From Chloroflexota bacterium (GTDB lineage: Bacteria; Chloroflexota; UBA11872): 64,000 nucleotides of DNA. The stretch spans positions 1 through 64,000 of the forward strand of contig JAPOXD010000048.1 in the NCBI GenBank assembly GCA_026707285.1. Direction: 5' to 3'. The position numbers were made by a program, and so were the translations under genes. Under the pieces are notes generated by a model, which had not been told where the DNA came from, did no database searches, and saw nothing but the letters and a program-made list of their open reading frames with translations. Numbering within the stretch: position 1 is the first letter of the stretch; each line of letters begins with the position of its first letter. Of the stretch, positions 58,721-64,000 are shown piece by piece.

Positions 58721-58784
58721 CGGGACGTCCCACGGCGTCGGCGCGACGGCATCGTGGCACATGCGGACGGATATGCTCCGAAGC

Positions 58785-60011
58785 ATGGGCGAAGGCGAAG
58801 CGACGGACCGGGGAGGCGCTGTGACGCCACGCGCCAGCTCAAGCCGCATTGACGCGGATGGCGCTGGCCCGGCGCTCAAGGAGTTCGTCGAGCACGTGCC
58901 GGTGACGCTCAACGATGCCGGCGACACCGCCGGCTGGGTGTCCAAGGAATCGGTCGACCGCCTGTGGATCGAAGCGGACGGGGAGCTGGTCAGCCAACTC
59001 TGGGTCGTCGACGTCGCGGTGCGAGTGTGGGGCGCCGAGCTGCGCAGCGCCGGCGTGGCCGGCGTGGGGACGCCCGAGCCGCATCGTCTGAAGGGCTACG
59101 CGCGGCGGCTGATGGAGGCTTGCGAGCGGTTCGCGGCCGACCGGGGCTACGCGATCAGCACGCTATTTGGGATTCCGGACTTCTATCACCGCTTCGGCTA
59201 CGCCACGGTCTGCCCGGAGTACGAAATCCGGATCGAACTCGACGCCCTCGATATGGATGGGCCAGCCGCTTCGCTCCAGGGTCTCCAGCATTCGGACTGG
59301 GTTCCGATTGCTGGAATGTGCAACGCGGCGTACGGATCGCTCGACGGCTCGGTCGTCCGGCGCGAAGGCGCGTGGCGAGGTCCCAGGCAGGGCTCGGATT
59401 GGTTCAAAAGGCCGCAGGCGTTCGTGAGTCGCGACGCGCGCGGGCGTCCGGCGGCTTACGCGGTGGTCGACACCGAGCTGACGGACGGTTGCCTGGCGGT
59501 GTCGGAAGCGGTGGCCGGCCATGACGCCGCCGGATTAGCCCTGGCCGGCGGATTGGCCGGGATGGCCAGATCGCGCGGAGCGACGGGCCTGGCGGCCAGT
59601 CTGCATCCGGGCACGGGGTTGGGTGCGCTGCTGACTCGACTTGGTGGCGCGGTCGAGGTGACACGACCGGACGACGCCGGCTACATGGCGTGCATCGTCG
59701 ACCTGGACGCCGTGTTGCAGAAGTGCACGCCGGCGCTCGTAGACCGCGCAGCCGGCTGCGAGCTGCCGTTGCCCAAGACGCTGCATGTGAAGACCGATAT
59801 CGGCAATGGCTGCATCGCAGTCGGCGGACAGTCGCCGCCCGCCGAGCTGTCAATTGATCGGCTCGGGCTCGTCCAGCTTCTGTTCGGCTATCGGACGTTT
59901 AGCGAGCTTCGGGAATCGGGCAACACCCACGCTCAAGGCGTTTCCGACCAGGTGCTTGCGGAGCTCTTCCCACGCAATGACGGCTACTGCTTCTGGCCGG
60001 ACCGGTATTGA
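58785..60011 (+). CDS. GNAT acetyltransferase, Eis-like
   Basis: Acetyltransferase of about 408 residues. The first GNAT fold has GVAGVGTPEPHRLKGYARRL (acetyl-CoA P-loop, Arg/Gly-rich) and ISTLFGIPDFYHRFGYATV. A second GNAT-like half and a C-terminal SCP2-like stretch follow (LSIDRLGLVQLLFGYRTF), the three-part layout of Eis proteins. Starts at 58761, 58773 and 58785 are in frame and a GTG at 58821 has GGAGG upstream, so the N-terminus is unsettled. Substrate unknown. Confidence 0.85.
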   Translation: MGEGEATDRGGAVTPRASSSRIDADGAGPALKEFVEHVPVTLNDAGDTAGWVSKESVDRLWIEADGELVSQLWVVDVAVRVWGAELRSAGVAGVGTPEPHRLKGYARRLMEACERFAADRGYAISTLFGIPDFYHRFGYATVCPEYEIRIELDALDMDGPAASLQGLQHSDWVPIAGMCNAAYGSLDGSVVRREGAWRGPRQGSDWFKRPQAFVSRDARGRPAAYAVVDTELTDGCLAVSEAVAGHDAAGLALAGGLAGMARSRGATGLAASLHPGTGLGALLTRLGGAVEVTRPDDAGYMACIVDLDAVLQKCTPALVDRAAGCELPLPKTLHVKTDIGNGCIAVGGQSPPAELSIDRLGLVQLLFGYRTFSELRESGNTHAQGVSDQVLAELFPRNDGYCFWPDRY

Positions 60012-60431
60012 TGCCGGCGCTTAGACGACAGCCAATTCAATAGCAATCGGCGACCGTCGAAGCCGCGATGGATCAACTTTGAGCGATAGATAAACCAACC
60101 CTCGATAAACCAACAATTCGCTCCTATCGTCCGCATTTCAACTTCAAACGCGTCAACAATCGAGATTTACTTGTAGTCGTGGGCCTCGACTCAGTCGATA
60201 CACCCTTCGGCCGGAAAGCGGCGACAATTCGTACATTTGCCGCGGTGGTCGTATCCCCCGGAATTTTTGTGTATACGATCTATCATGGGTGCTATTGTCA
60301 AAGCCCGAATCAGTCGGGTATCCTTCCTGACCATCTCATTCGAGCCTACGGCTGTCAGGTGTGGGGATGGGTGGCGATCCGGCGTTGTGAGGGTTAGGCG
60401 CCCGGGGCATACGGGCGGGGAGGCGGCACGA
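60012..60431. promoter_or_regulatory. AT-richer control region upstream of the sugar ABC operon
   Basis: About 420 bp without a gene and visibly richer in A/T than its surroundings (60040-60300). It holds a direct repeat GATAAACCAAC at 60089-60099 and 60104-60114, and GTATACGATC near 60271, which includes -10-like TATACG and TACGAT. It probably carries the operon promoter; an exact promoter could not be set. Confidence 0.4.
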
Positions 60432-61916
60432 ATGAACAGTCGAAATGGAATGAGTCGCCGGCAGGTCATCCGGGCCGGATTGCTCAGCGTTATGGCGGGT
60501 GCCGGCGCGGCGGTGCTGGCGGCGTGCGGCGAGACCCAAGTCGTCACCAAGGAGATCATCAAGGAAGTCCCGGTCGAGACGGTCGTGACCAGGGAAGTGG
60601 TCAAGGAAGTCGCGATCGAGACAGTCGTGACCAAGGAAGTGGTCAGGGAAGTCCCGGTTGAGCGGCTGGTGAAGACCGAGGTCGTGAAGGAAGTCGTGCA
60701 GCAAGTCGAGGTTCCGGCCGAGTTCGGCACGGTGGAAGTCATCACGCCGTGGGGCGGCGCCGAGCTGGAAGCGTTCGAAGCCATCGTCAAGCCGTGGGAG
60801 GAAGCCACTGGCGGAAGGGTCGCGCACGAGCAGTCGCCCGACATGTTTGCCACGATGACCGCGCGCACCGAGGGTGGGCACCCACCGGACGTTGCCGTGC
60901 TCTTTGGCATCGGCCACGCCAGCCAACTCGCGCGGGACGGGCACCTGGTCCCACTCGAGACCTTCCTGAACATGGACGAGTTCGCCGAGCAATACTCGCC
61001 CGCGTTCATTGACATGAGCTCCGTTGACGGCACGGTCTACGGCGTGCACATGTATCTCTACATGCGAGGTCTCGTCTGGTACAGCCCGAGTCGGTTCAAG
61101 GCCCAGGGGTTTGAGGTCCCGACGACGTGGGACGAAATGATCGATCTCTCCGACCGGATCGTGGCTCAGGGCGAGAAGCCGTGGGCCATGGGCACCGAGC
61201 ACGATGTTCACAGCGGCTGGCAGGGCTCCGATTTCATCCAGGAATACGTGCTTGCCGACCACGGGCCACAGGTCTACGACGCCTGGGGGGCCCACGAGAT
61301 TCCGTGGAGCGACCCTCGCATCAAGCGCGAGTGGGAGCGGTGGGGCGAGATTGCGCTCAATACCGACTACGTATTCGGCGGCGTGGACACGATTCTGTCG
61401 ACCCGCTGGTCGGACGCGGCGGTGCTGCCGTTCATGGATCCGCCGCGCGCCTACATGCACCAGATGGGCTCCTTTGTGTTCGGCACTATCGCCGACCGGT
61501 TCCCGGAGTTGCGGCCGGGCGAGGACTTCTCGGTGTTCCGCTACCCGACGATCAACCCGGAATTCGAGGGCGCGAGCAGCGGCGGCTCCGGCGTGATGGT
61601 CTCGCTGACGGACCGTCCCGAGACGGGGTCGTTCATTCGCTACATCACCTCCACGGGCACGCAGCAGCTGTGGGCAAGCACCGGGGGGTTCCTTTCGAGC
61701 AACCGGCTGATTCCGCTCGAGGCATACGCGAATCCGGTCAACCGGGAAATCGCGCGGGTGTTCCAAGAGGCCAAGATCTACCGCCACGGCAACGACAACA
61801 CGTGGGGGGCTCCGCTTCAGCCGAAGTTCTTCGAGTCCGCCATCAAGTACCTCAGGAATCCGGACAGTCTCGACGAGATCCTGGCCGACTTCGACAGCAT
61901 CGTCGAGAGCCTGTAA
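60432..61916 (+). CDS. Carbohydrate ABC transporter substrate-binding lipoprotein
   Basis: Extracellular sugar-binding lipoprotein of 494 residues, CUT1-type. The start at ATG 60432 (GGGAGG upstream) gives SRRQVIRAG, a twin-Arg-like signal, and lipobox LAAC. A repetitive charged linker (residues 37-92) separates the lipid anchor from the binding domain. The domain begins at about 97 (VEVITPWGGAELEAFEAI) and contains the family block GHASQLARDGHLVPL. First gene of an operon with two permeases and an SMP-30 gene; the ATPase is not in view. Cargo unknown. Confidence 0.9.
   Translation: MNSRNGMSRRQVIRAGLLSVMAGAGAAVLAACGETQVVTKEIIKEVPVETVVTREVVKEVAIETVVTKEVVREVPVERLVKTEVVKEVVQQVEVPAEFGTVEVITPWGGAELEAFEAIVKPWEEATGGRVAHEQSPDMFATMTARTEGGHPPDVAVLFGIGHASQLARDGHLVPLETFLNMDEFAEQYSPAFIDMSSVDGTVYGVHMYLYMRGLVWYSPSRFKAQGFEVPTTWDEMIDLSDRIVAQGEKPWAMGTEHDVHSGWQGSDFIQEYVLADHGPQVYDAWGAHEIPWSDPRIKREWERWGEIALNTDYVFGGVDTILSTRWSDAAVLPFMDPPRAYMHQMGSFVFGTIADRFPELRPGEDFSVFRYPTINPEFEGASSGGSGVMVSLTDRPETGSFIRYITSTGTQQLWASTGGFLSSNRLIPLEAYANPVNREIARVFQEAKIYRHGNDNTWGAPLQPKFFESAIKYLRNPDSLDEILADFDSIVESL
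60540..60707 (+). repeat. Four 14-residue repeats in the lipoprotein linker
   Basis: Units are VVTKEIIKEVPVET, VVTREVVKEVAIET, VVTKEVVREVPVER and LVKTEVVKEVVQQV, each 42 bases long. The alternating Val/charged pattern suggests a stiff spacer that holds the binding domain away from the membrane. Confidence 0.85.
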
Positions 61917-61980
61917 CGATTCTTCGATTGGAACTCCAGCGGCCCGCCGGCGGCTGAATCGGTGACTGTCGGGGCGGCGG

Positions 61981-62868
61981 TTGATTAGGACAAGTCGGAT
62001 CGCGCCTTGGATCTGGGCTTTTCCGGGACTCCTCACGCTGGCGGTGTTTCTGGTCTACCCGTCCATCGACACGTTCCGCCGCAGCTTGATGAACTCCAAT
62101 TCGACGGAGTTCGTCGGCCTGGAGAGTTACGCCCGCGTCTTCGCCAAGGAAGAAACGCAGCTGGCGTTGCTGAACAGTCTCCTGTGGATGATCGTGTTCA
62201 CCGGCGTCACGACCCTACTCGGCTTGCTGATCGCCGTGATGATTGAGCGCGTCTGGTACGACGTGATCGTGAAGACGCTCGTGTTCCTGCCGATGGCCAT
62301 CTCATTCACGGCGGCGGCGGTGATCTGGAGATTCGTCTACGGGTTTCAGCCGACGGGGTTCCCGCAGTGGGGAGCGGCCAACGCGGCATTGACGACGCTT
62401 GGCTTCGACTCACATCCGTTTCTGATCAGCAAGGAGGTCATTCCGTTCTACGGCATCAACAATGTCGCCGTCATCGTGGCCGCGGTCTGGATGACCACGG
62501 GTTTCGCCATGATGGTGTTCTCCGCGGCCATCCGCAGCTTGCCGCAAGAGTTGCTGGAAGCCGCGCGAGTCGATGGCGCCAAGGAATGGCAAGTCTTCTG
62601 GCACATCATTCGCCCATCAATCATGCCAACGATCTACGTCGTCGCAACCGTGCTGGTGATATCCGCGCTGAAAGTCTTCGACTTGGTCTTCGTGATGACA
62701 GGTGGATTGTTCGAAACCGACGTCGTGGCTAATCGGATGTACAAGGAGATGTTCGAATACCGAGAGTTCGGGATCGCCACCGCGCTTTCGGTCATCCTGC
62801 TGTTCCTCTCGCTACCGGTGATCGCGATCAATATCCGGCGGTTTCGCCGGCAAGAGCGCGAGCGCTAA
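61981..62868 (+). CDS. Sugar ABC transporter permease, MalF-like
   Basis: Integral membrane protein of 295 residues with about six helices. The EAA loop is EAARVDGAKEWQVFWHIIRP (about residues 195-214), which contacts the ATPase. The start is TTG 61981; no ATG near the first helix is better placed. It follows the binding-protein gene by 64 bases and precedes its partner by two. Confidence 0.9.
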   Translation: MIRTSRIAPWIWAFPGLLTLAVFLVYPSIDTFRRSLMNSNSTEFVGLESYARVFAKEETQLALLNSLLWMIVFTGVTTLLGLLIAVMIERVWYDVIVKTLVFLPMAISFTAAAVIWRFVYGFQPTGFPQWGAANAALTTLGFDSHPFLISKEVIPFYGINNVAVIVAAVWMTTGFAMMVFSAAIRSLPQELLEAARVDGAKEWQVFWHIIRPSIMPTIYVVATVLVISALKVFDLVFVMTGGLFETDVVANRMYKEMFEYREFGIATALSVILLFLSLPVIAINIRRFRRQERER

Positions 62869-62870
62869 TT

Positions 62871-63815
62871 GTGAGACCAGCTACCGCCACGCAAGGCCTC
62901 AGGGCAATGCGCCTCCAGCCGGATACCCGGATTCAGCGGGTGATTCGGGCTGCATCTCGGGGACCGCTGCATCTGGCGCTCATCGCCATTGCGTTGCTCT
63001 GGACGTTTCCCAGCGTCGGGCTCCTTGTCAGCTCGTTTCGACCGAAGCTCAACGTCGCGACGTCCGGATGGTGGACCGCATTTCAGCTCCCGTTCGAGTT
63101 CACGCTCGAGAACTATGCGTTCGTACTCTTTCGACGGGGTGTTGGTGACAGCTTCGTGAGCAGCATCTTGATCACGGTGCCGGCCACATTCCTCACGATC
63201 CTCGTTGCCGCTTTCGCCGCCTTCGCGTTCGCGTGGATGAGTTTCCGGTTGCGTGATTTTCTGTTCTTCTTCGTGATAGCCCTGCTGGTGGTCCCTCTCC
63301 AGATGACGCTAATCCCGTTGCTCAATCTTCTCGGCTTCTTCAAGCTCAATGCCACCTACCTCGGAATCTGGTTGGTGCATATGGGGTTTGGATTGCCGTT
63401 TGCGGTCTTTCTCCTTCGAAACTTCTTTGCCGCGCTTCCCCGTGAAATGCTGGAAGCCTCGCAGGTGGACGGCGCCTCGAGTCGGGTGGTCTTCTTCAAA
63501 ATCGTCCTCCCGTTGTCCACGCCGGCTCTGGCTTCGCTCGCGATCTTCATGTTTCTTTGGATTTGGAACGACTTGCTCGTGGCGCTGATCTTTCTGGGGG
63601 GAAGCCCCGAGCTGGTGCCCGGGATCCTGCCGCCGGTGTCCGCGGACCGAGGTCCACTCACGCTCACGATCGCCAGTCTCGTGTCGTCGCGCGGCGCGGA
63701 CTGGGAGCTGTTGACGGCGGCGGCATTCGTCTCGATGGTTCTTCCGCTGGCCGTCTTTTTCGCCCTCCAGCGGTACTTCGTGCGCGGGCTCCTGACCGGA
63801 GGCCTCAGGGGCTAG
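62871..63815 (+). CDS. Sugar ABC transporter permease, MalG-like
   Basis: Second permease of 314 residues. Six helices are predicted, with the EAA loop EASQVDGASSRVVFFKIVLP (about residues 200-219) and a cytoplasmic N-terminus. The GTG at 62871 lies directly behind the first permease stop. The pair form the heterodimeric CUT1 channel. Confidence 0.9.
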   Translation: MRPATATQGLRAMRLQPDTRIQRVIRAASRGPLHLALIAIALLWTFPSVGLLVSSFRPKLNVATSGWWTAFQLPFEFTLENYAFVLFRRGVGDSFVSSILITVPATFLTILVAAFAAFAFAWMSFRLRDFLFFFVIALLVVPLQMTLIPLLNLLGFFKLNATYLGIWLVHMGFGLPFAVFLLRNFFAALPREMLEASQVDGASSRVVFFKIVLPLSTPALASLAIFMFLWIWNDLLVALIFLGGSPELVPGILPPVSADRGPLTLTIASLVSSRGADWELLTAAAFVSMVLPLAVFFALQRYFVRGLLTGGLRG

Positions 63816-63820
63816 CGCCG

Positions 63821-64000
63821 ATGACCGCCGCCGTTGAAGTTCGGGACGCGCGACTTGCCGACCTCGTGTCGTCGGACGCAACCATCGAGCGCGTGGCGGC
63901 CGGATTCAGGTTCACCGAGGGCCCTGTCTGGCGCGGAGACCATCTGCTCTTCGTCGACGTGGTCGGCAAGAGGATCATTCACTGGCGGCAGTTGCTGGAA
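63821..64000 (+). CDS. SMP-30/gluconolactonase-like protein, cut by window end
   Basis: The first 60 residues are visible. FTEGPVWRGDHLLFVDVVGK matches the first blade of SMP-30/gluconolactonase/LRE propellers, with the metal Glu in TEGPVW. ATG 63821 is five bases after the permease stop. It probably hydrolyses a sugar lactone taken up or formed by this operon; the remainder is outside the window. Confidence 0.8.
   Translation, partial: MTAAVEVRDARLADLVSSDATIERVAAGFRFTEGPVWRGDHLLFVDVVGKRIIHWRQLLE

Noticed and set aside
60540-60707. 42-bp repeats considered as a CRISPR-like or minisatellite array
   Set aside because: They lie in frame inside a lipoprotein gene, have no spacers, and encode the conserved linker type.

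Overview
The window is GC-rich, gene-dense bacterial chromosome with about 50 supported protein genes and two tRNA genes. There are no rRNA genes, CRISPR arrays, phage modules or intact transposases. The best guess is a member of Chloroflexota, possibly a marine or sponge-associated lineage. This rests on the sugar-binding lipoprotein with repeated VVTKEVVKEV-type linkers, the many 2-oxoglutarate/Fe(II) dioxygenases, LLM oxidoreductase and lone substrate-binding proteins, and an ImuA-ImuB-DnaE2 mutagenesis cassette. The assignment is inference; no marker gene here proves it.

Layout. 0.2-7.2 kb: a Gly-rich lipoprotein, an aldo/keto reductase, and a three-gene MacB-type export operon whose adaptor has a very large repeat region of 33-residue units. 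7.4-13.1 kb: imuA-imuB-dnaE2, with overlapping genes. 13.1-19.7 kb: a metallo-amidohydrolase with a natural His tail, RidA, DedA, an LLM oxidoreductase and a modABC molybdate operon. 19.8-29.7 kb: soluble transhydrogenase, TrpRS, Nudix, a transketolase-like TPP enzyme, PPK2, a P-loop kinase-like protein, an MBL hydrolase and a sarcosine-oxidase-like flavoprotein. 29.7-39.95 kb: an SLC13/RCK transporter, a zinc dehydrogenase, an orphan ABC ATPase with a DtxR-type regulator and a perfect palindrome in front of the ATPase, glycogen phosphorylase, ferredoxin, a secreted glycoside hydrolase and a Band-7 protein.

40.0-46.9 kb lies between tRNA-Val(UAC) and tRNA-Phe(GAA) and looks like a variable region. 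It holds a cytochrome c/sorbosone-dehydrogenase-like fusion, decayed pieces of an LRR/cadherin-like gene, a second possible coding remnant, an unknown membrane protein and long gene-poor stretches. 47-54 kb is an oxygenase-rich stretch (two PhyH, one TauD, a BNR/sialidase-like protein, a methyltransferase) with a tandem GrpB pair. 54-64 kb carries an ABC exporter, a sugar isomerase-like TIM barrel, a ProX-like lipoprotein, a FucU mutarotase, an Eis-like acetyltransferase and a carbohydrate ABC operon that runs off the right edge into an SMP-30 gene.

Two families of small palindromic repeats are scattered through intergenic spaces. One looks like a MITE, and its ends supply the stop codons of two neighbouring genes.
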